Below are positions 28,814 to 40,458 of a stretch of DNA of 52,622 nucleotides, piece after piece. A program made the position numbers and the translations under genes. The DNA comes from Bacillus renqingensis (GTDB lineage: Bacteria; Bacillota; Bacilli; Bacillales; Cytobacillaceae), in assembly GCF_016464375.1 (NCBI RefSeq), contig NZ_JADDIU010000033.1, positions 1 through 52,622 of the forward strand. Reading direction: 5' to 3'. Positions within the stretch are counted from its first letter, which is position 1; each line of letters starts with the position of its first letter. The notes under the pieces were generated by a model. The model was not told where the DNA came from and made no database searches. It saw nothing but the letters and a program-made list of their open reading frames with translations.

Positions 28814-29827
28814 TTATTCCATCACCTTTTTGGCTATATCTGTGTTGACAAGCTTTTTATAACCGACTTCTTTCGGAAGCTCTCCTGCCTCTTTCATAAT
28901 ATTTTCTAGATTGTTCCATTCTTCTTCATCTAGGATTGGATCTGTTGCGAAACTGCCTTGATTCTTATACCGCTCGACAACGGTTGTCATAATGTCTAAA
29001 TCGGTATCCGGGAAGTATGGTTCTACCGCTTTGGCAATCTCTTCCGCATTATGCGACTCAACCCATTGCTGCGCTTTGTAAACGGCCCTCGTGAATTTTT
29101 CAACCGTTTCCTTATTTTCTTTCAAATAGCTTGCTTTCGTCATAAAGCTCGTGTACGGGACATGACCAGATTCTTTGCCAAATGAGGCGATAATATGGCC
29201 TTTTCCTTCCTTTTCAAAAATGCTGGCTGTTGGTTCGAATAATTGAACAAAATCACCTGTCCCGGAGGCAAAGGCATTGGCTACATTGGCAAAATCGATG
29301 TTTTGAATCAGCTTCAGATCTTTATGTGGATTAATTCCTTGTTTCTTTAATACAAATTCCCCGACCATTTGCGGCATGCCGCCTTTTCTTTGCCCAAGAA
29401 AGGTTGTTCCCTTTAATTGATCCCACGAAAAGTTCTCGATTTTTTTCCTAGCAACAAGGAAGGTGCCGTCTGTTTGAGTGACTTGAGCAAAATTGATGAC
29501 TGGATCATTCGAATCTTGGGCATTCACATAAATCGATGTCTCCGAACCTACTAGGGCGATATCGGTACTACCAGAGAGAAGGGCTGTCATAGTTTTGTCG
29601 CCACCAGGGGTAGTTGTTAAAGTGATGTCCAAGCCTTCTTTTTTGAAAAATCCTTTTGCCAATGCGACATATTGCGGAGCATAGAAAATCGAGCGGGTTA
29701 CCTCCGCAATTCGAACCTTTTCCAATTTTTTCGTTTCTTTTGTAGAATTATTATTACAAGCAGCTAAAGGAATCATAAGGATAGCAATGAGAGCCAAGGA
29801 GAAACTGAATCTTGACCATCTTTTCAT
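28814..29827 (-). CDS. ABC transporter substrate-binding lipoprotein, SsuA/NMT1-like (YtlA)
   Basis: 337-aa lipoprotein, lipobox LAAC with Cys24, NMT1/SsuA-type periplasmic-binding fold (VRIAEVTRSIFYAPQYVALAKGFFKKEG; the TTTPGGDKTMTALLSGSTDIA region). The first gene of ytlACD, with GGAGG ahead of the ATG. Its stop codon abuts the repeat element. It is divergent from ytmA across about 100 bp. The substrate is unknown; related proteins bind sulfonates or thiamine/riboflavin precursors. Confidence 0.88.
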   Translation of the reverse strand: MKRWSRFSFSLALIAILMIPLAACNNNSTKETKKLEKVRIAEVTRSIFYAPQYVALAKGFFKKEGLDITLTTTPGGDKTMTALLSGSTDIALVGSETSIYVNAQDSNDPVINFAQVTQTDGTFLVARKKIENFSWDQLKGTTFLGQRKGGMPQMVGEFVLKKQGINPHKDLKLIQNIDFANVANAFASGTGDFVQLFEPTASIFEKEGKGHIIASFGKESGHVPYTSFMTKASYLKENKETVEKFTRAVYKAQQWVESHNAEEIAKAVEPYFPDTDLDIMTTVVERYKNQGSFATDPILDEEEWNNLENIMKEAGELPKEVGYKKLVNTDIAKKVME

Positions 29828-29928
29828 GAATTAACCTCCTTCTTCTAGGCTGATTACCTATAATATCGTATGAAGCAGGTATAAATGTGTGAATGCCAGT
29901 ATGAAATTTTTAAAAGGGATCGATACTT

Positions 29929-30720
29929 ATGCATGAATACAATGGAAAAATTGTGGAGGTTCAACGATTTCCATCACCTAATCCAAATGTTGAACTAAAG
30001 GTAATTACCTACTTTTCCAATAGGTTAAAGGTAAAAGGGATGCTTGCAGAGCCAAAAGATGGAGAAGTATATGACGGTTTCCTTTATTTGCGCGGAGGCA
30101 TCAAAAACGTCGGCAAGGTCAGACCTGCAAGGATTGCCCAATTTGCACAAGAGGGTTTTATTGTATTTGCTCCTTATTATCGCGGGAACCAAGGTGGGGA
30201 AGGAAATGAAGATTTTGCCGGAGAAGACAGGGAAGATGCTTTCGCTGCATTTCGGTTGTTACAATCGCTGCCAAGGGTAAAGGAAGTTCATATCTTCGGG
30301 TTTTCACGTGGCGGGGTGATGGCACTGATGACCGGGATTCAGTTTCCGGAGGCCGCCTCGTTAGTCACTTGGGGCGGGGTGAGTGATATGTGCTTAACCT
30401 ATTTGGAAAGAAAGGACCTGCGGAGAATGATGAAGCGGGTGATTGGCGGTACACCTTCGAAATTTCCGGATAGGTACGATAACCGAACACCACTTTATGA
30501 ACTTGAAAAAATGGAGCCACCTGTACTGATCATTCATGGTGTTAAAGACCATAATGTATCCATTGAACATGCCTGGAGGCTCGAAAGACGTCTTAGGGAA
30601 CTAAACAAACCCGTCGAGTCTTGGTATTTTGATGATTTTACCCATTATTTCCCTCCAGCGATAAACCGAAAAGTGGTTCAAGATTTAACAAAGTGGATGA
30701 AAAATCAGCGCAAAAGATGA
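29929..30720 (+). CDS. ytmA: Alpha/beta hydrolase, prolyl oligopeptidase family (YtmA)
   Basis: 263-aa S9-type alpha/beta hydrolase without a propeller domain. The nucleophile elbow is GFSRGG (Ser126), with a late Asp in IHGVKDHNV and catalytic His in DDFTHYF. Probably a cytoplasmic esterase or peptidase of unknown substrate. It matches B. subtilis YtmA in sequence features and position before ytmB and pckA. Confidence 0.87.
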   Translation: MHEYNGKIVEVQRFPSPNPNVELKVITYFSNRLKVKGMLAEPKDGEVYDGFLYLRGGIKNVGKVRPARIAQFAQEGFIVFAPYYRGNQGGEGNEDFAGEDREDAFAAFRLLQSLPRVKEVHIFGFSRGGVMALMTGIQFPEAASLVTWGGVSDMCLTYLERKDLRRMMKRVIGGTPSKFPDRYDNRTPLYELEKMEPPVLIIHGVKDHNVSIEHAWRLERRLRELNKPVESWYFDDFTHYFPPAINRKVVQDLTKWMKNQRKR

Positions 30721-30758
30721 TAAGATAGAGGTATAAATAGTAGGGGAGCGGATTTTAC

Positions 30759-31001
30759 ATGGGAATGCCTCTTGAATTAAATACCCTGATTGTTACAAAG
30801 GGAAATGAGCGGAGGATTGAAGAAAATCTGTTTATGTTAGAAAAAGAGGGATACAGACTCTACCCGATTGAAATTCCACTTGATGTAAGGAAAACACTTG
30901 ACAGCAATTCCAGCGGTTCGGCATTGATTAAAAAAATTGAATGGGAAAACAACAAAACCACGATTACTTACCAGTTAATTTCATTAAATTCAACGAACTA
31001 A
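30759..31001 (+). CDS. ytmB: DUF2584 family protein YtmB
   Basis: 80-aa protein with the family features MPLELNTLIVTKGNE, EEGYRLYPIEIPLDVRK-like core and a C-terminal TTITYQLISLNSTN. Pfam DUF2584, function unknown. The ATG follows GGGGAGCGG with normal spacing. Adjacent to ytmA and convergent with pckA as in B. subtilis. Confidence 0.85.
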   Translation: MGMPLELNTLIVTKGNERRIEENLFMLEKEGYRLYPIEIPLDVRKTLDSNSSGSALIKKIEWENNKTTITYQLISLNSTN

Positions 31002-31015
31002 CTAGGTCTTATGCT

Positions 31016-31043
31016 TAAAAAAGGGTGCCCACAAACGGGCACC
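31016..31043 (-). terminator. Intrinsic terminator of pckA
   Basis: GGTGCCC/GGGCACC (31024-31030 with 31037-31043), 6-nt loop. On the minus strand it is followed by CTTTTTT. It is 6 nt past the pckA stop; the plus-strand ytmB transcript would meet it without a T tract. Confidence 0.88.
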
Positions 31044-31048
31044 ACTTC

Positions 31049-32635
31049 TTAGGCAATCGGTCCGCCTTTTTCGGCAATTTCAGCTGAAATATTCGTAAAT
31101 TTTTTAAAGTTTTCCCGAAATTTTGCTGCAAGTTCTCTGGCCTTCTTATCATAGGCTTGCGGATCCTGCCATGTTTTATTTGGCTGAAGGACTTCGTCAG
31201 GAACACCGGCAATATGAAGTGGAATATTTAAACCAAAGAATTCCTCGCTGATCGTTTCGACATGATTTAATTCTCCCTCAAGAGCGGCTTGAACCATTGC
31301 TCTAGTATAGGATAGCTTTATTCGGCTGCCAATCCCGTATTCGCCGCCGGTCCAGCCGGTGTTAACAAGAAAGACATTGACATTATGTTCCAATATTTTT
31401 TTTCCAAGCATCTCGGCATAGCGAGTTGCCGGTAATGGTAAAAATGGAGCCCCAAAGCATGTAGAGAAGGTTGCTTCAGGGGACGTGACGCCGCGCTCTG
31501 TTCCGGCAAGCTTAGACGTATAACCGCTTAAGAAATGATACATCGCCTGCTCTTTTGTTAGTTTTGCAATCGGCGGCAGGACCCCGAAGGCATCTGCAGT
31601 CAAGAATACAATTGTATGCGGATGACCGGCGATACTGGGCTTCACAATGTTATCAATATTTTCAATTGAATAGGCGGCACGCGTATTTTCAGTTAATGTA
31701 TTGTCATCATAATCTGCAACCCTGGATTCCTGATTTAGCATGACATTTTCTAAAACGGTTCCAAAGCGGATTGCATCAAAAATTTGCGGTTCTTTTTCAT
31801 GTGAAAGATTGATACATTTTGCATAGCATCCGCCTTCAATATTAAAGACGCCATTGGATGACCAGCCATGTTCATCATCGCCAATCAGTTTCCGATTTGG
31901 ATCAGCAGAGAGCGTCGTTTTTCCTGTTCCTGATAAACCAAAGAATAAGGCAACATCGCCTTCTTGCCCGACATTTGCGGAGCAGTGCATTGAAAAAATA
32001 TTTTTTTCCGGAAGTAAATAATTCATGACGGAAAATATTGATTTTTTCATTTCACCGGCATATTCAGTTCCGCCAATTAATACAATCCGATGTTCAAATG
32101 AAATGATAATGAAGGTTTCGGAATTGGTTCTGTCTACAGTCGGATCCGCTTTAAAACTAGGGGCTGATATCACAGTAAATGGAGCGTCATGTGATAAAAG
32201 CTCGTCTTCTGTTGGCCGAATGAACAACTGATGAACAAATAAATTTTGCCAAGCCAATTCATTTATAACTTGAATCGGTAATCTGGACTTTTTATCTGCA
32301 CCGGCAAAACCTTTAAAGACAAAAATTTCTTCGCGCTGCTTTAAATAATCTAGAACTTTGTAATAAAGGTTTGTAAATACCTCTTTTGAAATGGGTTGAT
32401 TTGCCGGGCCCCAATCAATTTTATCTTTTGTTGATTCTTCAACGACAATATATTTGTCTTTAGGTGAACGACCTGTATACTTGCCGGTAGAAACTCGGAC
32501 TGCCCCCGTTGATGTTAACATTCCTTCGTTACGAGCTAATATTTTTTCAACTAACTGAGGAACAGATAATTGCATTTGAACATTCCGTTCGTTTATCAGC
32601 AGATTTAATTCACTTGGAACGTGAACAGTATTCAT
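31049..32635 (-). CDS. pckA: Phosphoenolpyruvate carboxykinase (ATP)
   Basis: Cytoplasmic gluconeogenic enzyme: oxaloacetate plus ATP to PEP, ADP and CO2. 528 aa, usual length. It shows the ATP-PEPCK kinase-1a loop [26 protein letters not shown] in pieces (the P-loop GLSGTGKTT and metal-binding GDDEHGW), the PEPCK-specific TGRSPKDKY, and the C-terminal [18 protein letters not shown] precedes the ATG. Upstream lies a CcpN-like box over the -10 element, in keeping with repression on glycolytic carbon. Confidence 0.97.
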   Translation of the reverse strand: MNTVHVPSELNLLINERNVQMQLSVPQLVEKILARNEGMLTSTGAVRVSTGKYTGRSPKDKYIVVEESTKDKIDWGPANQPISKEVFTNLYYKVLDYLKQREEIFVFKGFAGADKKSRLPIQVINELAWQNLFVHQLFIRPTEDELLSHDAPFTVISAPSFKADPTVDRTNSETFIIISFEHRIVLIGGTEYAGEMKKSIFSVMNYLLPEKNIFSMHCSANVGQEGDVALFFGLSGTGKTTLSADPNRKLIGDDEHGWSSNGVFNIEGGCYAKCINLSHEKEPQIFDAIRFGTVLENVMLNQESRVADYDDNTLTENTRAAYSIENIDNIVKPSIAGHPHTIVFLTADAFGVLPPIAKLTKEQAMYHFLSGYTSKLAGTERGVTSPEATFSTCFGAPFLPLPATRYAEMLGKKILEHNVNVFLVNTGWTGGEYGIGSRIKLSYTRAMVQAALEGELNHVETISEEFFGLNIPLHIAGVPDEVLQPNKTWQDPQAYDKKARELAAKFRENFKKFTNISAEIAEKGGPIA

Positions 32636-32675
32636 TGTTCAAAACCATCCTTTTCTTGTAATTAATGATGCTATT

Positions 32676-32707
32676 AGTATAGCACATTGAAATGAATAAT
32701 CTATACT
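32676..32707 (-). promoter_or_regulatory. pckA promoter with CcpN-like operators
   Basis: On the minus strand TGTGCTATACT (32686 to 32676) matches the published CcpN consensus TRTGHYATAYW fully and contains an extended -10, TGCTATACT. A second, imperfect copy TAATCTATACT (9 of 11) lies in the opposite orientation at 32697-32707. No good -35 is visible. The predicted leader is about 30 nt. Confidence 0.7.
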
Positions 32708-32814
32708 AATCAAAAAATTATTCTCTTTTTAAATACGATATTCATTGATTAAAAGAAAAGACAAGGATAATTTTTCCGGTAAGAACATGAACCATAAATT
32801 TTTCAAGAAATTCA

Positions 32815-32844
32815 TTGACATTGTACAAGATAGTACGTTATGAT
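32815..32844 (+). promoter_or_regulatory. SigA promoter of metK
   Basis: TTGACA (32815-32820), 18-nt spacer, TATGAT (32839-32844). It lies 20 nt upstream of the S-box P1 stem. Confidence 0.8.
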
Positions 32845-32861
32845 TTTACTTTGAACGGATA

Positions 32862-33058
32862 CTCTCTTATCCCGAGCTGGCGGAGGGACAGGCCCTATGA
32901 AACCCGGCAACCTGCAACGATGAAGATGGACAGGGCGACTTGGACATTTTCTTAGCAAAGGTGCTAAACCTGATGCAAGGCTTGACCTTGAACGATAAGA
33001 GCGAAAGGAACGCAAAACGGTGTATGAAACCTTTCCTCAACATAGGAAAGGTTTTTTG
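32862..33058 (+). ncRNA. SAM-I (S-box) riboswitch with transcription terminator, upstream of metK
   Basis: P1 is CTCTTATC (32864-32871) with GATAAGAG (32994-33001). Inside are the S-box hallmarks: CGAGCTGGCGGAGGGACAGG, CCTATGAAACCCGGCAACC and GGTGCTAAACC. The expression platform is a terminator, AACCTTTCCT/AGGAAAGGTT (33028-33037 with 33044-33053), followed by T6. AAAGG (33004-33008) can pair with CCTTT (33030-33034) as an antiterminator. With SAM bound, transcription should stop before metK. Confidence 0.96.
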
Positions 33059-33212
33059 TTTGAATGAGGGGGGTATGGCCGTTTTTATAAATCCCCATGT
33101 TAACATCATACTATCTTAAGGGATGAGTTCCGTTTCAATCCGAGGTTAAACGATAATGTCAACCATATTCAAATTCAGATAACCTCACTTTATAAATATA
33201 GGAGGGTTTCAG

Positions 33213-34415
33213 ATGTCAACCAAACGTCGCTTGTTCACTTCTGAATCAGTAACGGAAGGTCATCCAGATAAAATTTGTGACCAAATTTCTGATTCGATTC
33301 TAGATGCCATTTTAGCGCAAGATCCAAATGCTCGTGTAGCTGCCGAAACATCGGTGACAACGGGCTTAGTACTTGTAGCCGGCGAAATTACTACTTCCAC
33401 CTATGTAGACATTCCAAAGATTGTTCGTGAAACGATTAAGGGGATTGGCTATAATCGTGCCAAATATGGATTTGATGCTGAAACATGTGCCGTCCTTACC
33501 TCCATTGATGAACAGTCTCCAGACATTGCGATGGGTGTCAACCAGGCGCTTGAAGTACGGGAAGGTCAAATGTCTGACAAAGAAATCGAGGCGATCGGGG
33601 CAGGGGACCAAGGTCTAATGTTTGGTTTTGCCTGTAATGAAACGAAGGAGCTAATGCCGCTGCCCATTTCACTTGCGCACAAGCTTGCTCGTCGTTTATC
33701 TGAGATACGTAAAGATGAATCTCTTCCATACCTCCGTCCGGATGGAAAAACACAGGTAACCGTTGAATACGATGAGAACAATCAACCGATTCGGATTGAT
33801 ACGATTGTCATTTCAACGCAGCATCATCCTGAGATTGCTTTAGAACAAATTCAACGTGATCTTAAAGAATATGTGATCAACCCGGTTGTCCCGAAAGAAC
33901 TGATTGATGAAAATACCAAATACTATATTAATCCAACAGGTCGTTTCGTTATTGGCGGACCTCAAGGGGATGCCGGCTTAACGGGTCGGAAGATTATCGT
34001 TGATACTTATGGCGGTTATGCACGTCATGGCGGCGGTGCCTTTTCCGGTAAGGATCCGACTAAAGTCGACCGTTCTGCTGCTTATGCTGCCCGCTATGTC
34101 GCAAAAAATATTGTCGCTGCAGGATTAGCTGACAGATGTGAAGTGCAGCTTGCCTATGCGATTGGTGTCGCAAGACCGGTTTCCATATCAATTGATACTT
34201 ACGGTACAGGAAAAGTCAGCGAGGATGTTTTAGTTGATTTAGTAAGCAAAAACTTTGATCTCCGTCCGGCAGGTATTATTAAAATGTTAGATTTACGTCG
34301 CCCGATTTATAAGCAAACGGCAGCATACGGTCATTTTGGCCGTGCTGATATTGAATTACCTTGGGAGCGTACAGATAAATCTGAGCTGCTTCGCCGTCAA
34401 GCAGAAAATCATTAA
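33213..34415 (+). CDS. metK: S-adenosylmethionine synthase
   Basis: Makes SAM from methionine and ATP. 400 aa with [14 protein letters not shown] (ATP and Mg site), [12 protein letters not shown], and the signature [27 protein letters not shown] precedes the ATG. Its product is the ligand of its own S-box leader, so this is direct feedback. It is divergent from pckA as in B. subtilis. Confidence 0.98.
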   Translation: MSTKRRLFTSESVTEGHPDKICDQISDSILDAILAQDPNARVAAETSVTTGLVLVAGEITTSTYVDIPKIVRETIKGIGYNRAKYGFDAETCAVLTSIDEQSPDIAMGVNQALEVREGQMSDKEIEAIGAGDQGLMFGFACNETKELMPLPISLAHKLARRLSEIRKDESLPYLRPDGKTQVTVEYDENNQPIRIDTIVISTQHHPEIALEQIQRDLKEYVINPVVPKELIDENTKYYINPTGRFVIGGPQGDAGLTGRKIIVDTYGGYARHGGGAFSGKDPTKVDRSAAYAARYVAKNIVAAGLADRCEVQLAYAIGVARPVSISIDTYGTGKVSEDVLVDLVSKNFDLRPAGIIKMLDLRRPIYKQTAAYGHFGRADIELPWERTDKSELLRRQAENH

Positions 34416-34419
34416 TCAT

Positions 34420-34455
34420 AATAGGGGTTGCATTTTATATGTAACTCCTATTTTT
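34420..34455 (+). terminator. Intrinsic terminator of metK
   Basis: A stem of about 13 bp with two G-U pairs (AATAGGGGTTGCA with TGTAACTCCTATT), loop of about 7 nt, then TTTTTG. It starts 5 nt after the metK stop. Confidence 0.8.
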
Positions 34456-34611
34456 GTTCAATGATTGAATGGATGGAATAAAATGTTTACGTAGGACTAT
34501 AGAAGTAAAAAATGAAGGTACCGTAAATTTCCTTATCCTCACAGTGCCATTTTGTAAAAAAAAGTGGTACTATTAGAAGGATATTTAGAAATGGAGTAGG
34601 TGAGGTACATA

Positions 34612-36510
34612 ATGTGCGGATTTATCGGTTGTGTACATGACAATGCACAAAGTTATCGTGACGAACAGAAACAACAATTTAAAAATATGAATGATCTTAT
34701 TACCCATCGTGGACCAGATGATGAGGGTTTTTATTTTGACGACCGGATTCAGTTTGGGTTCAGGCGCTTAAGTATTATTGACATTGAGTCCGGTCACCAG
34801 CCTCTTACCTATGAGAATGAGCGTTACTGGATTATTTTTAACGGTGAAATCTATAACTATGTTGAGCTGCGTGAAGAACTGTTGAAAGATGGATTAACAT
34901 TTGCAACAAGTTCTGATACCGAGGTTATCATCGCCCTATACAGCCACATCGGGGAGAAGGCAGTGGAAAAATTACGGGGAATGTTTGCCTTTGTCATCTG
35001 GGATAAACAAGAACAGACCCTTTTCGGTGCTCGTGACCCGTTCGGAATTAAGCCATTCTTTTATCTGGAAGATGGCGAAAGAACCTTCTTCGCCTCTGAG
35101 AAAAAGAGTATCTTGCTGGCGCTTGAAAACGATGTGTTAGACTATGACTCATTGCAGCATTACTTAACGTATCAGTTTGTTCCGGAACCAAATACACTTT
35201 CAGCAGGGATCAAGAAGCTTGAACCGGGCCATTATTTTACCAAAAAAATAGGCTCGCCAATGGAAATCAAGCGGTATTGGAGGGCACACTTTGCGCCAGT
35301 TCAAAAATCAGAGGAATCTTTCATCAAAGAAATTAGGGATGTGTTAGTCGATTCAGTCAAAATGCATATGCGCAGTGATGTTCCGGTTGGATCATTCTTG
35401 TCCGGGGGTATCGATTCATCGATTATTGCCTCGATTGCCAAAGAGTTTCATCCGAATATCAAAACCTTCTCGGTCGGCTTTGACCATAATGGCTTCAGTG
35501 AAATTGATGTCGCAAAAGAGACAGCCGAGAAGCTTGGGCTCGAAAACATTAGTTATGTGATTTCACCTGAGGAGTATATGAATGAAATTCCGAAAATCAT
35601 GTGGCATACGGACGACCCGCTTGCAGACCCTGCCTGTGTACCGCTTTATTTTGTTGCCCGTGAGGCGAGAAAACATGTTACGGTAGTTCTTTCCGGGGAA
35701 GGTGCTGATGAGCTGTTTGGCGGCTACAATATTTATCGTGAACCACAGGATCTAGCAATTTTTAATAAAATTCCTCGTGTAGGAAAAGTGCTGTTAAGAT
35801 GGATTGCCAGCATGATGCCGGAAGGGATGAAGGGAAAAAGCTTCATCGAACGCGGGGTTACACCGATGGAAGAGCGTTACATCGGTAATGCAAAAATGTT
35901 CACGGAAGAAGAAAAGCGTAAGCTGTTAAATGTATATCGTGAAGACTTGAGGTTTACCGATGTAACCAAACCGCTGTACCAGGAATCAGCAGGTTATGAT
36001 CCGGTTGATCGAATGCAATTTATAGATATTCATACATGGATGCGCGGCGATATTTTATTAAAAGCGGATAAGATGACGATGGCCCATTCATTAGAACTTA
36101 GAGTTCCATTTCTTGATAAGGCTGTGTTTGAAGTGGCCTCGAAAATACCAACCAGCTTAAAAACAGCTAATGGAACGACAAAATATGTTTTACGGAAAGC
36201 AGCGGAAGGAATTGTCCCTGATCATGTACTTAACCGTAAGAAGCTTGGCTTCCCGGTGCCGATTCGCCATTGGTTAAAAGCGGAGATGAACGATTGGGCG
36301 AAGAAGATCATTCGCGAGAGCGGGACTGATCATTTAATCAATAAATCGTATCTGCTGAAGCTGCTTGACGACCATTGTCTCGGAAAAGCGGATCACAGCC
36401 GGAAGATCTGGACCGTGCTTATGTTCATGGTATGGCATCAAGTGTATATTGAGCATGTGTATTCTTTTCAAAATGAATACACCACGGAAAAAGAACTTGC
36501 CAAAAACTAA
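34612..36510 (+). CDS. asnB: Asparagine synthetase (glutamine-hydrolysing)
   Basis: Converts aspartate and glutamine to asparagine with ATP. The N-terminal class II glutaminase starts MCGFIGC, so Cys2 becomes the catalytic N-terminal residue after Met removal. This fixes the start at ATG 34612 rather than the in-frame GTG at 34600. Further motifs are RLSIID, NGEIYNY and the PP-loop SGGIDSS of the synthetase domain. 632 aa, as for B. subtilis AsnB. AGGTGAGG is the ribosome site. Confidence 0.96.
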   Translation: MCGFIGCVHDNAQSYRDEQKQQFKNMNDLITHRGPDDEGFYFDDRIQFGFRRLSIIDIESGHQPLTYENERYWIIFNGEIYNYVELREELLKDGLTFATSSDTEVIIALYSHIGEKAVEKLRGMFAFVIWDKQEQTLFGARDPFGIKPFFYLEDGERTFFASEKKSILLALENDVLDYDSLQHYLTYQFVPEPNTLSAGIKKLEPGHYFTKKIGSPMEIKRYWRAHFAPVQKSEESFIKEIRDVLVDSVKMHMRSDVPVGSFLSGGIDSSIIASIAKEFHPNIKTFSVGFDHNGFSEIDVAKETAEKLGLENISYVISPEEYMNEIPKIMWHTDDPLADPACVPLYFVAREARKHVTVVLSGEGADELFGGYNIYREPQDLAIFNKIPRVGKVLLRWIASMMPEGMKGKSFIERGVTPMEERYIGNAKMFTEEEKRKLLNVYREDLRFTDVTKPLYQESAGYDPVDRMQFIDIHTWMRGDILLKADKMTMAHSLELRVPFLDKAVFEVASKIPTSLKTANGTTKYVLRKAAEGIVPDHVLNRKKLGFPVPIRHWLKAEMNDWAKKIIRESGTDHLINKSYLLKLLDDHCLGKADHSRKIWTVLMFMVWHQVYIEHVYSFQNEYTTEKELAKN

Positions 36511-36512
36511 AC

Positions 36513-36550
36513 AAAAAAGGGCACCTCGTGTTGCAGTGGTGCTCTTTTTT
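36513..36550 (+). terminator. Intrinsic terminator of asnB
   Basis: AAAAGGGCACC pairs with GGTGCTCTTTT (36515-36525 with 36538-36548, one G-U), loop of 12 nt, ending in a T tract. Confidence 0.85.
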
Positions 36551-36754
36551 CGTGGAAGTGATTTAGCCAGATTTATAATATTGCGTTATTTGTTTTTCCA
36601 TTGATCATTTCTGGTAACTTTAGCTGGTCTACCTCAAGTAATGTATAAGAAGAATCTTCTTTTGCATTTTAAGGGCAAATGGTCCATACTGATTGCTGAT
36701 TTAGTTTATGGTAAAATAGATTCATGATCAAGGAACTTTTTAGGAGGAAACATT

Positions 36755-37558
36755 ATGTGGAAGTGGGAAGCAGAAGGGGAAGCAAAAGCAGTCATTGTCA
36801 TTGTTCACGGTGCCATGGAGCATCATAAGCGGTACGGCTGGCTGATTGAAATGTGGCGTTCATCGGGCTTCCATGTCATCATGTCTGACCTTCCAGGGCA
36901 AGGCATGACAACGAGAGTCAACCGCGGACATATTCACTCCTTTGATGAATACATAATTGAGGTAAAGGATTGGGTGCAGGCTGCCTACCGTTATGACCTG
37001 CCGGTATTCTTGGTTGGACATAGTATGGGAGGACTCATTTCTATCCGTCTTCTCCAAGAAGAAAGATTGAATATCGCGGGGGTTATTCTATCGTCCCCGT
37101 GTTTGGGACTTGTTAAAGCACCTTCTAAATTGCTAGAGCTTATAGCCCATTTATTAAATATTGTATTTCCTTCATTTAGGATCAACTCAGGCCTAACCGT
37201 CCAAATGGCAACAAGAAATGAAGATGTGAGGGAAGCCGATGCGAATGATACCCTTTACGTGACAAAGGTTTCGGTCAGGTGGTATCGTGAACTTGTCAAT
37301 GCCATCAAGCAGGCATTTGTTCAACTTGAAAAAATTCAGGATGTGCCCATGCTTGTGATGCAAGGTGGAGACGATAAGATTGTTAACAAAGCAACGGTGA
37401 AAGAGTGGTTTAATCGTGCCCCATTATCGGAAAAACGGTTTAAGGAATGGCCAAAATGCTATCACGAAATATTCAATGAACCTGAACGTGAGGAGGTTTT
37501 TGAATACGCAAAGGATTTTGTCTTAAGCCAATTAAAATCAATTGGGTATATTGTATAG
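36755..37558 (+). CDS. ytpA: Lysophospholipase-type alpha/beta hydrolase YtpA
   Basis: 267-aa serine hydrolase (Hydrolase_4/monoacylglycerol lipase family): oxyanion motif VHGAMEHHKRY, nucleophile Ser90 in GHSMGG, Asp in MQGGDDKIV and His in KCYHEIFNE. In B. subtilis YtpA was linked to making the lysophospholipid bacilysocin. TTAGGAGGAAAC precedes the ATG. It is followed after 16 nt by the terpene synthase gene and was probably co-transcribed with it. Confidence 0.88.
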   Translation: MWKWEAEGEAKAVIVIVHGAMEHHKRYGWLIEMWRSSGFHVIMSDLPGQGMTTRVNRGHIHSFDEYIIEVKDWVQAAYRYDLPVFLVGHSMGGLISIRLLQEERLNIAGVILSSPCLGLVKAPSKLLELIAHLLNIVFPSFRINSGLTVQMATRNEDVREADANDTLYVTKVSVRWYRELVNAIKQAFVQLEKIQDVPMLVMQGGDDKIVNKATVKEWFNRAPLSEKRFKEWPKCYHEIFNEPEREEVFEYAKDFVLSQLKSIGYIV

Positions 37559-37574
37559 AAAGGTTGTTGTTTCC

Positions 37575-38660
37575 ATGAAGCCAATCACCCTTATGTCCAG
37601 GGTATATCGTAAAATATTGCCAGCTGCTCACCAAGAATTGGCCTATTGGAAAAGCCGTGCTGAAAAAATCCCCAACCCGGAGCTAAGAAAACAGGCTCTT
37701 GCCAGTATCGAACAAAAAACCTTCCATTGTGAGGGTGGATCCATTCTGGCTCTGACAGCCAATAAACATTATAAACAGGCCATTCGATTCATCGTTGCCT
37801 ACCAAACGATTAGCGATTACCTTGATAATCTATGCGACCGAAGTACTTCCCTTGATCCCCATGATTTTGCGGCACTTCATGAGTCCATGTCGGATGCACT
37901 TGTTTTGCAGGCAGAAAAGAAAAATTATTACCGTCTTCGTGAAGACCAAGATGATGCCGGTTATTTACAAGATTTATCGGAGACGTGCCGCTCTGTTTTA
38001 AGGGAAATCGAGCATTACGATTTAGTGAAAGACTATCTGGAAGAATTATGCCGGTATTATTGTGACCTGCAAATCCATAAGCATGTCAAAAAGGAAGAGC
38101 GGGTGCCGCGTCTTGAAAAGTGGTTTCAACGTTATCAAGATCAGCTCCCAGAAATGGAATGGTATGAATTCTCCGCTTGCTCAGGTTCGACACTTGGGAT
38201 CTTTTGCTTAGTTTCCTATGCCATGCGGGAAGACTTTAATGCAAGCGATGCGGAGAATATTCGAAACGGATATTTCCCGTATATTCAGGGGCTCCATATT
38301 CTGCTTGATTATTTTATTGATCAGGAGGAAGACAAAGTCGGAGGGGACTTAAACTTTTGCTTTTACTATGACAATCAAGAGACACTTTTTAACCGGTTAA
38401 AGCATTTTGTTATCGAAGCGGACAAACATACGGAGTTACTGCCTCATAAAAAGTTCCATCAGCTCATTAATCGGGGATTATTAGGCATCTATTTATCGGA
38501 TTCTAAGGTGCGCAGGCAGAAAAAAGTCCGGAAGCTGGCAAAAGGAATTATAAAAACCGGCGGCTGGGCCAGCTATTTCTTTTATCTTAACGGACTTGCC
38601 TACCGCTCGTTGCAAAAATCAACACCGGCGTTTATTACTCGGCTTGTGTCCAAGCTCTAA
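37575..38660 (+). CDS. ytpB: Tetraprenyl-beta-curcumene synthase YtpB
   Basis: DUF2600-family large terpene cyclase (361 aa) that cyclises heptaprenyl (C35) diphosphate to tetraprenyl-beta-curcumene, a sesquarterpene precursor. The region AYQTISDYLDNLCDRSTSL contains the Asp-rich metal motif (DYLDNLCD), and LHILLDYFIDQEED is a second acidic motif. The start was taken as ATG 37575; TTG 37542 in the same frame lies inside ytpA and has no ribosome site. The second enzyme of the pathway, a squalene-hopene-type cyclase, is not in the window. Confidence 0.9.
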   Translation: MKPITLMSRVYRKILPAAHQELAYWKSRAEKIPNPELRKQALASIEQKTFHCEGGSILALTANKHYKQAIRFIVAYQTISDYLDNLCDRSTSLDPHDFAALHESMSDALVLQAEKKNYYRLREDQDDAGYLQDLSETCRSVLREIEHYDLVKDYLEELCRYYCDLQIHKHVKKEERVPRLEKWFQRYQDQLPEMEWYEFSACSGSTLGIFCLVSYAMREDFNASDAENIRNGYFPYIQGLHILLDYFIDQEEDKVGGDLNFCFYYDNQETLFNRLKHFVIEADKHTELLPHKKFHQLINRGLLGIYLSDSKVRRQKKVRKLAKGIIKTGGWASYFFYLNGLAYRSLQKSTPAFITRLVSKL

Positions 38661-38716
38661 AATACAAGCAAGAATGTTTATTCACATTTTTTAGAGCGGA
38701 GACCAACAGATTTTTA

Positions 38717-40276
<1,560 letters not shown>

Positions 40277-40458
40277 TTCAGGAAACCTCCTTGATAAAAA
40301 ATTTGCATAAGATTCATTTTATCATGAAGCAGGTACCGATCCAAATCTAATGGTCTTGCCAGTTATTATCAACCTGTTTGCGTAATAGAAAAAAGATCGG
40401 GGAACACAATAAGAAATGAAGCAGTATGCTTCAAGGTGACAATGAAGGGGGCTCTTAG

